From JACKBK01 sp963707275 (GTDB lineage Bacteria; Chloroflexota; Anaerolineae; JAAEKA01), in NCBI GenBank assembly GCA_963707275.1, contig CAVPPH010000003.1, positions 62,001-126,000 of the forward strand: a DNA stretch of 64,000 nucleotides, written 5' to 3'. Position numbers and translations under genes: made by a program. Positions 1-9,502 of the stretch are shown here, piece by piece. Position 1 is the stretch's first letter; each line of letters opens with the position of its first letter. Under the pieces are notes generated by a model. The model made no database searches. It was not told the origin of the DNA and saw only the letters and a program-made list of their open reading frames with translations.

Positions 1-2
1 TG

Positions 3-224
3 TGGGGCTACGTGGCCGACACGCTGGGAATGGGACGCCCGGCAGCGGTGCTGAGCCTGCTGGTGTTCATCGTGATCGCGTTCGTCATCCTGCAAGGCGT
101 GGACGACCACCCGCGCGACTGGTCCGGTACCGAGCGCGGCAGGAGAGCAGTAGAACGATTTTCCATAATCGTTCGGTACTCTCAATCACGCGCTTTCCGC
201 CAATCGAGTAACTTCCACAGGTGA
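3..224 (+). CDS. C-terminal end of an MFS-type membrane transporter (partial)
   Basis: The reading frame is open from the window edge to a TGA at 222-224. The first ~40 residues contain a hydrophobic segment (about residues 13-31, AAVLSLLVFIVIAFVILQG) followed by a short polar tail, which looks like the last membrane helix of a major facilitator or UMF1-like transporter; the substrate cannot be told. The final ~25 residues (from about position 148) are encoded by a dispersed inverted-repeat element (150-252), so the natural C terminus has probably been replaced or extended by the repeat. Only the 3' end is visible, so the family assignment is tentative. Confidence 0.45.
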   Translation, partial: WGYVADTLGMGRPAAVLSLLVFIVIAFVILQGVDDHPRDWSGTERGRRAVERFSIIVRYSQSRAFRQSSNFHR

Positions 225-252
225 GGAGAAACGATTTGGAAAATCGTTCTAC
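150..252. repeat. REPIN-like paired hairpin element, family A copy 1
   Basis: A perfect 16-bp inverted repeat (GTAGAACGATTTTCCA at 150-165 and its complement at 237-252) bounds the element. Each arm can also fold on itself: AACGATT/AATCGTT at 154-160/167-173 and at 230-236/242-248. The right arm, acgatttggaaaatcgt followed by tctacaacc, recurs at 42593-42618 with one mismatch. The element carries the last codons and the stop of the upstream gene. Two hairpins in opposite orientation resemble REPIN-type non-autonomous elements; this is inference. Confidence 0.7.
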
Positions 253-285
253 AACCTGAACCATGTCCTCGCGCACAATCCAGTC

Positions 286-327
286 CCAAGTCCCCACGCC
301 CTACGCCCCATTCCCCACTCCCCTGCT
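286..327. repeat. C-rich low-complexity tract (CCCCAYTCCCCACTCCCC type)
   Basis: Imperfect units of CCCCAC/CCCCATT/CCCCACTCCCC with CCCTACGCCCC between them. Similar tracts occur at 35868-35926 and, inside a coding region, at 37028-37078. It lies between the family A element and the promoter at 327-355. Confidence 0.6.
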
Positions 328-355
328 TCACGCCAACACTCCCCTGTGCTATAAT
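327..355 (+). promoter_or_regulatory. sigma70-type promoter upstream of the glpX fragment and ridA
   Basis: TTCACG (327-332), a 17-base spacer and a perfect TATAAT (350-355). It reads into the glpX remnant at 408 and then ridA at 577, so it is probably now the ridA promoter. Confidence 0.6.
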
Positions 356-407
356 TTGCAATGCGCCAAGGCTGGCGCGAGATTCTCAACGAGGAAACGA
401 ACGCACG

Positions 408-563
408 ATGGCAGAACAACCGGATCGCAACCTGGCGCTGGAACTGGCGCGAGTGGCCGAGGGCGCCGCACTGGCTGCGGCCCGCTGGATGGGTCGCGGT
501 GCCACGATCAAGGCAGATCAGGCAGCCGTCGATGCTATGCGATCGATCCTAAACACGCTATAG
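408..563 (+). pseudogene. glpX: 5' fragment of class II fructose-1,6-bisphosphatase (GlpX)
   Basis: A 51-codon frame starting ATG408 matches the N terminus of GlpX: the opening RNLALELARVAEGAALAAA, then RWMGRG, ADQAAVDAMR and LNT. Full GlpX is about 320-340 residues and continues directly with the IGEGE motif; here TAG (561-563) follows LNTL and ridA begins 13 bases later. No recognisable GlpX sequence remains downstream. Start, context and promoter are intact, so the fragment may still be transcribed and could be translated as a short peptide. It is most likely a deletion remnant; a local assembly collapse is the alternative. Confidence 0.7.
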
Positions 564-576
564 GAGACTGGCTTCC

Positions 577-961
577 ATGACACGAACAGTAATCGCTACA
601 CCCCACGCGCCGGCCGCGGTCGGCCCGTATTCGCAAGCTATCCGCAGCGGCAATCTGGTGTTCACCGCCGGCCAGATCGGCCTTGACCCGTCCACCGGCA
701 AAGTTGTCGAGGGTCTTGAAAACCAGGTTGAGCAAGTGCTGGCCAACCTGCGCGCCGTGCTGGCAGCCGCCGGCAGCAGCCTGGATCAGGCGGTCAAGAC
801 CACCATCTTCCTGGCGGACATGGCTGACTTTGCCCAGGTCAACGCCATCTATGGCCAGCGCGTTCACTGTGACGCCGCCAGCGCGTTCGACGATTCAGGC
901 AGGAGGATTGCCGCTGGGCGCGCTGGTCGAAATCGAGGTCATCGCCCTGGTTGGCGACTGA
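577..961 (+). CDS. ridA: RidA family reactive-intermediate deaminase (one frameshift)
   Basis: RidA hydrolyses reactive enamine/imine intermediates, such as 2-aminoacrylate from PLP enzymes, to stable keto acids in the cytosol. The N-terminal part shows the family pattern: PAAVGPYSQAI, then NLVFTAGQIGLDPSTGKV and a conserved region around VLAAAGSSLDQAVKTTIFL. The frame breaks near base 862 (CAGCGC-G-TTC). Removing one G restores the C-terminal family block (LPLGALVEIEVIALV) and a 127-residue protein of normal length, so I treat the break as a sequence error. A strong terminator hairpin follows at 990-1025. Confidence 0.85.
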
Positions 962-989
962 ATCGCACCCGAACCGAACGAATCTGGCG

Positions 990-1030
990 CGGCCCGACGA
1001 ATTTGCGATTAGCCTCGTCGGGCCGCTTGC
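990..1030 (+). terminator. Intrinsic terminator-like hairpin after ridA
   Basis: Perfect 11-bp stem CGGCCCGACGA (990-1000) / TCGTCGGGCCG (1015-1025) with a 14-base loop. There is only a weak T run after it (cttgctattt). It overlaps the -35 of the S1 promoter. Confidence 0.7.
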
Positions 1031-1055
1031 TATTTGCACACATTTCCGGTATAAT
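1027..1055 (+). promoter_or_regulatory. Promoter of the S1 gene
   Basis: TTGCTA (1027-1032), 17-base spacer, TATAAT (1050-1055). A strong AGGAGG lies at about 1070-1076, unusually far (about 16 bases) from ATG1093, which suggests either a slightly different start or a non-standard spacing. Confidence 0.65.
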
Positions 1056-1092
1056 TTCCCGGACACCTTAGGAGGAGATATCAAAGAGCCTA

Positions 1093-3189
1093 ATGGAACA
1101 TATGGACACAGCGCAAATGGCGGAGGAGCAGGTATCCGACGCGCCCACCGCGGATGCCGGTAACGAAGCCAGCCAGCAGGTGAACTCGACGGTCGTCGCA
1201 CAGACATCCACCGGCGAGCCAGCAGATCACACAGAAGCCGCAATCGAAGCAGTTGTTGAAGAGACTGCTGTCGTGGAAGAAACGGCTACCGACACGGTTG
1301 CGGCCAGGATGACCGAAACCATGACCATCGTCGAAAGCGAAGACGAAGTCGCCTTCATCGACGAAACCATCACCGAGGCCATCGACGATCACGGCAACGT
1401 GGTCATCGTCGATGAGACGATCACCGACGTTATCCACGCCGACGGCAGCGAAACGATCGTCGACGAGACGATCACCGACGCCGTGGACGAAGCTGGCGAC
1501 GTACTGCTCGTCGACGAGATCGTGACCACCGAGGTCGACGATCTTGGCAACGCGGTCGTCGTGGACGAGACGATCACTGATGTCATCCTTGCCGACGGCA
1601 GCGAAACCATCGTCGATGAGACGATCACCACCGCCATAGACGAAGCCGGCGATTTGCTCGTGGTCGACGAAATCGTCAGCGTCAGCATGGACGAGGCCGG
1701 CGATTTGGTCGTGGTCGATGAGACGATCACCGAATTCGTTGACACAGAGGGCAACGCTGCCACCGTCGACGAGACCGTGACCGACATCATTCGCCCGGAC
1801 GGCAGCGAAACCCTGATCGATGAAACGGTTGGCGTAGCAGTCGACGCGGCTGGCGACGTTGCCATGGTCGATGACATCGTCGCCGCTGATATCGACGCGG
1901 GCGGAGACACGACTCTGGTCGACGCGCATATGGCCGAGGTTATTGACGCCAGCGACAACGTCGTCATGGCCGAAGAGTCAGCCCAGGTCTACGAGATCAT
2001 GAACGAGGAGACCGGCGAGGCAACCATGTCAACCATGGCTGATCTTGTCGATGACTTCGAGTTCAAGCCGCTCAAGTCGGGCGAAACCCGCGACGGAATC
2101 ATCGTCAGCATTTCACCGTCGGAGATCCTGGTTGACGTAGGCGCCAAGTCCGAAGGCTTCATCCTGCAGCGCGAGATGGAGCGTCACGGCCGCGAGTACG
2201 TCGAGAGCTACGAGGTCGGCGACTCGGTGGTGGTCTACGTCGTGCGGCCGGAAGACCGCGACGGTAACGTCGTGCTTTCGCTGGCGCGTGCCCAGCAGGA
2301 ACGCGACTGGCGTGAAGCTGAGCGTCTGCAGGAATCGGGCGAGATGTTCGAGAGCCAGGTCATTGGCCACAACCGCGGCGGCGTGATCTGCCGGGTTGGC
2401 AAGGTGCGCGGCTTCGTGCCTGCCTCCCAGCTTGTCTCCAAACCTGAGGTCGCACCGGATACGGACGAAGAAAACCGCTGGGCCGCCCTGGTGGGTGAAA
2501 ACCTCTGGCTCAAGGTTGTCGAGATGGATCGCAAGCGCAACCGGCTGATCCTGTCTGAGCGTCTGGCCTCGCGCGAGCGACGGCGCGGCCGCAAGGATGA
2601 GTTGATGGGCGAGCTCAAGAAGGGCGACGTGCGGAAGGGCCGCATCAGCAGCCTGGCCAAGTTCGGCGCATTCGTCGATCTGGGCGGCGCGGATGGCCTG
2701 ATCCACCTGTCGGAGCTTTCGTGGTCACGCGTCAACCATCCCAGCGAGGTGGTGTCGCCCGGACAGACGGTGGAAGTCTACGTGCTGAACGTGGATCGTG
2801 ACCGCAAGCGCATCGGCTTGAGCCTGCGCCGTCTGAACCCTGAGCCGTGGAGCGTCGTGCATGAGAAGTATGCCGTTGGTCAGATCGTCGATGGCGTGAT
2901 CACCAAGCTGGCTAACTTCGGCGCTTTCGCCAGGGTGGATGGCTCCCTCGAGGGCCTCATCCACATCTCCGAGCTGGCCAATCACCGTGTCACGCACCCG
3001 CGTGAGGTGGTGAAGGAAGGCGAAGAGCTGAAGCTGCGCATCGTTCGCATCGATCCCGCCCGCAAGCGCATGGGCCTCAGCCTGAAACGGGTCGAGGACG
3101 AAGCCTACGCCGAGGTCGATTGGCGAGCCGAAGAGGTCGAAGACGACGATGACGTGACATGGGCTGATGCCGACGAGTTCGACGACTAG
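1093..3189 (+). CDS. rpsA: Ribosomal protein S1-like RNA-binding protein with acidic 17-residue repeats
   Basis: A 698-residue protein. The C-terminal ~380 residues hold four S1 (OB-fold) RNA-binding domains; the last two are canonical, with KFGAFVDLGGADGLIHLSE and NFGAFARVDGSLEGLIHIS. Such proteins dock mRNA on the 30S subunit. Residues 1-88 are an acidic/Ala-rich leader. Residues 89-292 (bases 1357-1968) are twelve tandem 17-residue units with consensus VDETITDxIxxDGxxTI, very rich in Asp and Glu. Ordinary S1 has no such region. The gene is monocistronic, with its own promoter and a perfect terminator at 3245-3286. ATG1102 is an alternative start. The S1 identity is firm; the role of the repeat is unknown. 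Confidence 0.88.
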   Translation: MEHMDTAQMAEEQVSDAPTADAGNEASQQVNSTVVAQTSTGEPADHTEAAIEAVVEETAVVEETATDTVAARMTETMTIVESEDEVAFIDETITEAIDDHGNVVIVDETITDVIHADGSETIVDETITDAVDEAGDVLLVDEIVTTEVDDLGNAVVVDETITDVILADGSETIVDETITTAIDEAGDLLVVDEIVSVSMDEAGDLVVVDETITEFVDTEGNAATVDETVTDIIRPDGSETLIDETVGVAVDAAGDVAMVDDIVAADIDAGGDTTLVDAHMAEVIDASDNVVMAEESAQVYEIMNEETGEATMSTMADLVDDFEFKPLKSGETRDGIIVSISPSEILVDVGAKSEGFILQREMERHGREYVESYEVGDSVVVYVVRPEDRDGNVVLSLARAQQERDWREAERLQESGEMFESQVIGHNRGGVICRVGKVRGFVPASQLVSKPEVAPDTDEENRWAALVGENLWLKVVEMDRKRNRLILSERLASRERRRGRKDELMGELKKGDVRKGRISSLAKFGAFVDLGGADGLIHLSELSWSRVNHPSEVVSPGQTVEVYVLNVDRDRKRIGLSLRRLNPEPWSVVHEKYAVGQIVDGVITKLANFGAFARVDGSLEGLIHISELANHRVTHPREVVKEGEELKLRIVRIDPARKRMGLSLKRVEDEAYAEVDWRAEEVEDDDDVTWADADEFDD
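1357..1968 (+). repeat. Twelve tandem 51-bp coding repeats in the S1 gene
   Basis: Each unit encodes 17 residues starting (V/I)DE(T/I)(I/V)T and ending in a hydrophobic pair, with a central Asp-Gly or Gly-Asp turn (HADGS, DEAGD, DDLGN). Units are in exact 17-residue register, with no length variation that I can see. Some DNA units share long identical stretches (for example GACGAGACGATCAC recurs several times), which indicates recent duplication of some of them. Confidence 0.85.
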
Positions 3190-3244
3190 ACCTGCCCGCC
3201 GGCGCCCATTCTTAGAACCAGACCGGCATACCAATTGAAATTGC

Positions 3245-3286
3245 AAGGAGGCTGACGCACAACGCATCAGCCTCCTTTTGTTTTTT
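3245..3286 (+). terminator. Intrinsic terminator of the S1 gene
   Basis: Stem AAGGAGGCTGA (3245-3255) / TCAGCCTCCTT (3267-3277), followed by TTGTTTTTT. A classical rho-independent terminator. Confidence 0.92.
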
Positions 3287-3510
3287 CGTGCAGTCATAAC
3301 CAGTTGATCGGCCCCAGTCGATCGAATCACTGCCCTAAACTTTCCAGGCCCTCAGGGGCCTGGAAAGCGATGATCCCAGCGGCTGAGGCCGCTTCGTGCG
3401 TTCAGCCAGGTATGCCGAATCCCTGGGAGCAGCTCAGCGTGCAACGCACATCCTGGCAGACAACCTTCGCTCAACGGAACGCGACCTACTACCCACACCC
3501 GCCTAACCTG

Positions 3511-3519
3511 TGTTATAAT
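3511..3519 (+). promoter_or_regulatory. Extended -10 promoter of clpC
   Basis: TGTTATAAT (TG at 3511-3512, TATAAT at 3514-3519) with no good -35. The next good open frame is clpC. Confidence 0.6.
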
Positions 3520-3676
3520 CGAGTCGTCGATTGGACGGTCGACTTTTGCCTTTCGCCGGTTTGCATGGAACGTGACCGTGATGAACAAATGCCTTTTGGC
3601 GGATCGTGCAATCGTCACCGATGAGCCTGTACGGCCATCTGCGTAAAGCCAGTATCGTAATCTAAGGAGTCGTGAC

Positions 3677-6190
3677 ATGTCGGATAAGCTGGATCGCTTT
3701 TCAAAACGAGCCCGCAAGGTATTGACGATGGCTCAGGAAGAAGCGCAACGCCTGAATCACAACTACATCGGCACGGAACACTTGCTGCTTGGCCTGGTCA
3801 AGGAAGATCAGGGAGTGGCTGTTAAGGTGCTGCGGGAGCTCGGCGTCGAGCCGATCCAGGTCATCCGCGCGATCGAAAAAGCAGTCGGCCGCGGCGACCG
3901 CCCGCCCTATGGCAAACCCACCCTGGCGCCGCGCACCAAGCGGGTCATCGAGCTCGCGGTGGAAGAGGCGCGCCTGATGGGCCACCAGTACATCGGCACG
4001 GAGCATCTGCTGCTGGGGTTGGTGCGCGAGGGCGAAGGAATTGCAGTCAACGTGCTGCGTAGCCTGGGCGTCAGCCTGGACAAAGTGCGCACCCAAACGG
4101 CCCGCAGCCTGCTGGAAAGCGAACAGCACCAGGAAACCAAGCGCCAGGAGAGCAAGACGCCGCTCATCGACCAGCTTGGCCTGGACCTGACCCAGCAGGC
4201 CGAGGAAGGCAAACTCGACCCGGTGATCGGCCGCCAGAAAGAGATTGAGCGGGTGATCCAGATCCTTTCGCGGCGCACCAAGAACAATCCAGCGCTGATC
4301 GGCGAGCCAGGCGTCGGCAAGACGGCCATCGTCGAAGGGCTGGCCCAGCGCATCGTTGCTGGCGACGCCCCGGAGTCGCTGCTGGACAAGCGACTGCTGA
4401 TGCTGGACGTCGGCTCGCTGGTGGCGGGCACCATGTACCGCGGCCAGTTCGAAGAACGTCTCAAGAAAGTCATCGAGGAGATCAAGGACAGCGGCGCGAT
4501 CCTCTTCATCGACGAGGTGCACATGCTGGTAGGCGCCGGATCGGCCGGCAGCGCGGTGGACGCCGCCAACATCCTCAAGCCGGCGCTGGCGCGCGGCGAG
4601 GTGCAGTGCATCGGCGCGACCACGCTGGACGAATACCGCCGCTACATCGAAGGGGACGCGTCGCTGGAGCGCCGCTTCCAGCCGGTGCTAGTCGAAGAAC
4701 CGTCCATCGAAGAGACCGTCACCATCCTGCAAGGCGTGCGTCCGGTCTATGAGGAACACCACCGGCTCGAGATCACCGACGAGGCGCTGGAAGCTGCTGC
4801 CACCCTCTCGGCTCGCTACGTGCCAGACCGCTACCTGCCCGACAAGGCCATCGACCTGGTGGACGAAGCAGCCAGCCGGGTGCGCATGTACAAGTCGCCC
4901 GAGGCGGCCAGCCTGCGCGAGGCCTTCGTCAACCTGAAGGTGTTGCAGAAGGAAAAGGCCGACGCTATAAGCGAAGAACGGTTCGACGAGGCCATCGACC
5001 TGCGCTATCGCGAGGTCGAGCTGCGCCACCAGATGGACCAGATGCGCAGCGGCTGGGACGCGCTGGCGCAACGGCCACGCGTCACGGCTGAAGACATCGC
5101 CGAGGTGGTGGCCATGTGGACCGGCGTCCCCGTGCGGCGCATCGCCGGCGAGGAAAGCGAGCGGCTGCTGCAGATGGAGAAGGCGCTGCACGAGCGCGTC
5201 GTCGGACAGGACGAAGCCGTAAAAGCGATCTCCAAGGCTGTACGCCGGGCACGCGCGGGTCTCAAGGATCCGAAACGACCCATCGGCACCTTCATGCTGC
5301 TGGGACCCACAGGGGTCGGCAAGACGCTGCTGGCCAAGACGCTGGCCGAGTTCCTGTTTGGCAGCGACGAGGCGCTCATCAAACTCGACATGAGCGAGTT
5401 CATGGAGCGCCACAACGTCAGCCGGCTGGTAGGCGCCCCGCCTGGATATGTAGGCTACGAGGAAGGCGGCCAGCTCACCGAGGCTGTGCGCCGCCGCCCC
5501 TACTGCGTCGTACTGCTGGACGAGATCGAGAAGGCGCACCCCGAGGCGCAGAATATGCTCTTGCAGATCATGGAAGACGGACATCTGTCCGATGCCAAGG
5601 GCCGCCGGGTTGACTTCCGCAACGCTATCATGATCCTGACCTCCAACGTCGGCGCGAACCTGATCAAGCGGGCCAGCAAGCTGGGCTTCGCCTTCACCAG
5701 CGACGACGACGTCAAGCGCGAGCAGGACTATGAAAGCATGCGCGACCGCGTCACCGATGCTTTGAAGCAGGCCTTCCGCCCCGAGTTCATCAACCGCCTC
5801 GACGGCATCATGGTATTCCGCCATCTGACGCGCGACGAGCTGACCCACATCGTGGACCTGGAGTTGAAGCGCGTCTATCTCCAGTTAAGCGAGAATGAGA
5901 TCACGCTGGAGCTGACGCCGGAGGCCAAGCTTTTCCTGGCCGAGGAAGGCTACGATCCCGACTACGGCGCCCGCCCGCTGCGCCGGGTGGTGACCGACCT
6001 GGTGGAGGACCGGCTGAGCGAGGGGCTGCTGTCCGGCGATTTCAAACCGGGCGACACCCTCACCGCGACCTTGGAGCTCGACGAGGCCGGTAAACAGCGG
6101 CTTAACTTCGAGGTCACCGGGTCACGACCGGCGCTGGAGGAACCTGACGACGACGTGGCCGAGGAGCTGCTACAGCTCGCTCTGGCGTAA
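3677..6190 (+). CDS. clpC: ATP-dependent Clp protease ATPase subunit ClpC
   Basis: An 837-residue class I AAA+ unfoldase that feeds substrates to ClpP. Two N-terminal Clp repeats occupy about residues 1-145 (YIGTEHLLLGL occurs twice). The first AAA module has Walker A GEPGVGKT and Walker B ILFIDEVH. A UVR-like coiled insert lies near residues 425-455 (ERFDEAIDLRYREVELRHQ), which separates ClpC from ClpB. The second AAA module has GPTGVGKT and VVLLDEIEKAH. Length is typical (810-850). ATG3677 has AAGGAG 10 bases upstream. It is not linked to ctsR/mcsAB here and is followed by a strong terminator, so it is expressed alone. Confidence 0.95.
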   Translation: MSDKLDRFSKRARKVLTMAQEEAQRLNHNYIGTEHLLLGLVKEDQGVAVKVLRELGVEPIQVIRAIEKAVGRGDRPPYGKPTLAPRTKRVIELAVEEARLMGHQYIGTEHLLLGLVREGEGIAVNVLRSLGVSLDKVRTQTARSLLESEQHQETKRQESKTPLIDQLGLDLTQQAEEGKLDPVIGRQKEIERVIQILSRRTKNNPALIGEPGVGKTAIVEGLAQRIVAGDAPESLLDKRLLMLDVGSLVAGTMYRGQFEERLKKVIEEIKDSGAILFIDEVHMLVGAGSAGSAVDAANILKPALARGEVQCIGATTLDEYRRYIEGDASLERRFQPVLVEEPSIEETVTILQGVRPVYEEHHRLEITDEALEAAATLSARYVPDRYLPDKAIDLVDEAASRVRMYKSPEAASLREAFVNLKVLQKEKADAISEERFDEAIDLRYREVELRHQMDQMRSGWDALAQRPRVTAEDIAEVVAMWTGVPVRRIAGEESERLLQMEKALHERVVGQDEAVKAISKAVRRARAGLKDPKRPIGTFMLLGPTGVGKTLLAKTLAEFLFGSDEALIKLDMSEFMERHNVSRLVGAPPGYVGYEEGGQLTEAVRRRPYCVVLLDEIEKAHPEAQNMLLQIMEDGHLSDAKGRRVDFRNAIMILTSNVGANLIKRASKLGFAFTSDDDVKREQDYESMRDRVTDALKQAFRPEFINRLDGIMVFRHLTRDELTHIVDLELKRVYLQLSENEITLELTPEAKLFLAEEGYDPDYGARPLRRVVTDLVEDRLSEGLLSGDFKPGDTLTATLELDEAGKQRLNFEVTGSRPALEEPDDDVAEELLQLALA

Positions 6191-6212
6191 CTGCACTGCG
6201 ACTTGACTCCGA

Positions 6213-6252
6213 ACGACGACCGGCAAAACGTTTTTGCCGGTCGTCGTGTTTC
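6213..6252 (+). terminator. Intrinsic terminator of clpC
   Basis: 16-bp stem ACGACGACCGGCAAAA (6213-6228) / TTTTGCCGGTCGTCGT (6232-6247), then GTTT. Very stable. Confidence 0.85.
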
Positions 6253-6539
6253 TGCCTACCTGTGTGTATGGGACTGTCCATTTGAGCCGTCCGCACGCAA
6301 ATCGTCGGGCTGATGAGGAGGAATCGTAATGCTACACGCTGGCATGTTTGAATCTTATCTGGTATAATCCCTTCATATTGAGTTTCGAATCTACCTGACT
6401 TCTCAGGTGCCCCGCGCCTTGAAATGCGCGCATGGGCTGGCAATACAACCGGTGTGCGGCGTTTGTTACTACTGCAAGTTGCCAGGCACCTGACAGCTCC
6501 GGGGCATTTTCCTGGAAGCACCTTTACCGGAGGAACATA
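6253..6539. other. Intergenic region and leader upstream of ftsH
   Basis: No gene supported. It contains the extended -10 promoter at 6360-6368 and a leader of about 165 bases up to GTG6540. An in-frame extension from 6432 exists but has no ribosome site and no family similarity. Confidence 0.5.
6360..6368 (+). promoter_or_regulatory. Extended -10 promoter of ftsH
   Basis: TGGTATAAT, with TG at 6360-6361 and TATAAT at 6363-6368. The -35 is weak. Confidence 0.55.
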
Positions 6540-8496
<1,957 letters not shown>

Positions 8497-8556
8497 AGCC
8501 TCATCGGTGCAACCCTGTGCCGTGTGAGGCCCGACGCCCGCCAGCTGATTTCTCTG

Positions 8557-8590
8557 CAGCCGAGGTCTACGGGCCTCGGCTGTTCTTTTC
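8557..8590 (+). terminator. Terminator after ftsH
   Basis: CAGCCGAGG (8557-8565) / CCTCGGCTG (8574-8582), then TTCTTTT. Confidence 0.75.
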
Positions 8591-8713
8591 GCACCAGACT
8601 TCGATCGTCGCCGGATCCCCTTGTTGAGCTGATTGCGCGCTCAGGGCTGGGCCTCACCGTCAGCCGGCGACTCTGGCGGTCTCTCCAGACAGCTACAAGG
8701 AATCTTCCCGTCC

Positions 8714-9484
8714 ATGCCGGTCATAACACTGTTTCCCTCCCCGTGGCTGCAAGACATCGTCGCGCTGTTTATCACTTTCGCGGCAGCATTGCTCTGGCTG
8801 CGATTCACAGACATCCTGGCGCGCCGTAAGATCGTCAGTCGCCACCTGTCGCGCAAACTGATCCACATCGGCACCGGTCCAATCTTCGTGCTCTGCTGGC
8901 TGCTCTTCAGCGGCGCAAGTCAGAGCCGCTGGCTGGCCGCGCTGGTGCCGGCCGTCATTACGCTACAGTTCGCGCTGATCGGCCTGGGCGTGCTGAAGGA
9001 CGAGGACGCTGTACTGGCCATGTCCCGCTCCGGCAACCGGCGCGAGCTGCTCTACGGCCCGCTGCAATACGGCATCGTTTTCGTGCTGACAACGCTGCTC
9101 TTCTGGGTCAACTCCCCGGTCGGCATCGTCACACTGATGATCCTGTGCGGCGGCGACGGACTGGCAGATGTGATCGGACGGCGCTTTGGGCATGCTCGCC
9201 TGCCGCTAAACCCCAACAAGTCGTGGGCCGGCAGCATTGCCATGCTGCTGGTCGGCTTTGGGCTGGCCATGGCCTATTTGTGGCTGTTCAGCAGCACCGG
9301 CGTCCTGAATTTGAGACTGGCGGCTGCAATCGTGCCAGTCTTCCTCATCAGCCTGGCTGCAACGGTGGTTGAGGCAGTGTCAGGCGCGGACATGGACAAC
9401 ATCACTATCACCGTGACCGCCCTGGGCGTCGCCTGGCTGCTGATCGACGGCCTGGGCGTGTGGAATGTCGCTTTTCTTGGCTAG
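8714..9484 (+). CDS. Phytol/dolichol kinase-like membrane protein (CDP-alcohol family)
   Basis: A protein of about 256 residues with roughly seven hydrophobic segments. It shows the SRKLIHIGTG motif near the first cytoplasmic loop and a CGGDGLADVIGRRFG motif, both typical of the phytol/farnesol/dolichol kinase and phosphatidate cytidylyltransferase superfamily, which transfers nucleotide phosphate to a polyprenyl alcohol or phosphatidate. The NPNKSWAGSIAM block is the superfamily signature. The probable role is salvage of an isoprenoid alcohol or glycerolipid synthesis; the sequence does not decide between them. ATG8714 is chosen over an upstream in-frame GTG because it begins the first hydrophobic segment and has AAGGAA upstream. 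It ends 18 bases before the K+ channel gene. Confidence 0.7.
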   Translation: MPVITLFPSPWLQDIVALFITFAAALLWLRFTDILARRKIVSRHLSRKLIHIGTGPIFVLCWLLFSGASQSRWLAALVPAVITLQFALIGLGVLKDEDAVLAMSRSGNRRELLYGPLQYGIVFVLTTLLFWVNSPVGIVTLMILCGGDGLADVIGRRFGHARLPLNPNKSWAGSIAMLLVGFGLAMAYLWLFSSTGVLNLRLAAAIVPVFLISLAATVVEAVSGADMDNITITVTALGVAWLLIDGLGVWNVAFLG

Positions 9485-9502
9485 AAAGAGTGGGGAAGCA
9501 GA

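Larger units (their letters stand above)
3190..3676. other. Intergenic region between S1 and clpC
   Basis: No gene seen. It holds the S1 terminator (3245-3286), a perfect 11-bp hairpin TTTCCAGGCCC/GGGCCTGGAAA at 3341-3366 without a T run, and the clpC promoter at 3511-3519, which leaves a roughly 150-base leader before clpC. No CtsR operator was recognised. Confidence 0.6.

Noticed and set aside
1389..1967. Minus-strand repeat protein opposite the S1 repeats (Ser/Thr-Val-rich)
   Set aside because: It only mirrors the 51-bp coding repeats of S1 and has no start signal.
3341..3366. The TTTCCAGGCCC hairpin as a terminator
   Set aside because: No T tract follows and the S1 terminator already lies upstream; left as an unexplained hairpin in the intergenic entry.
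6301..6345. Possible small leader peptide starting near 6330
   Set aside because: It lies upstream of the -10 site for ftsH, with no support beyond an ATG.
6432..6539. Upstream extension of ftsH
   Set aside because: The frame is open but GTG6540 has a good ribosome site and the family N terminus begins there.
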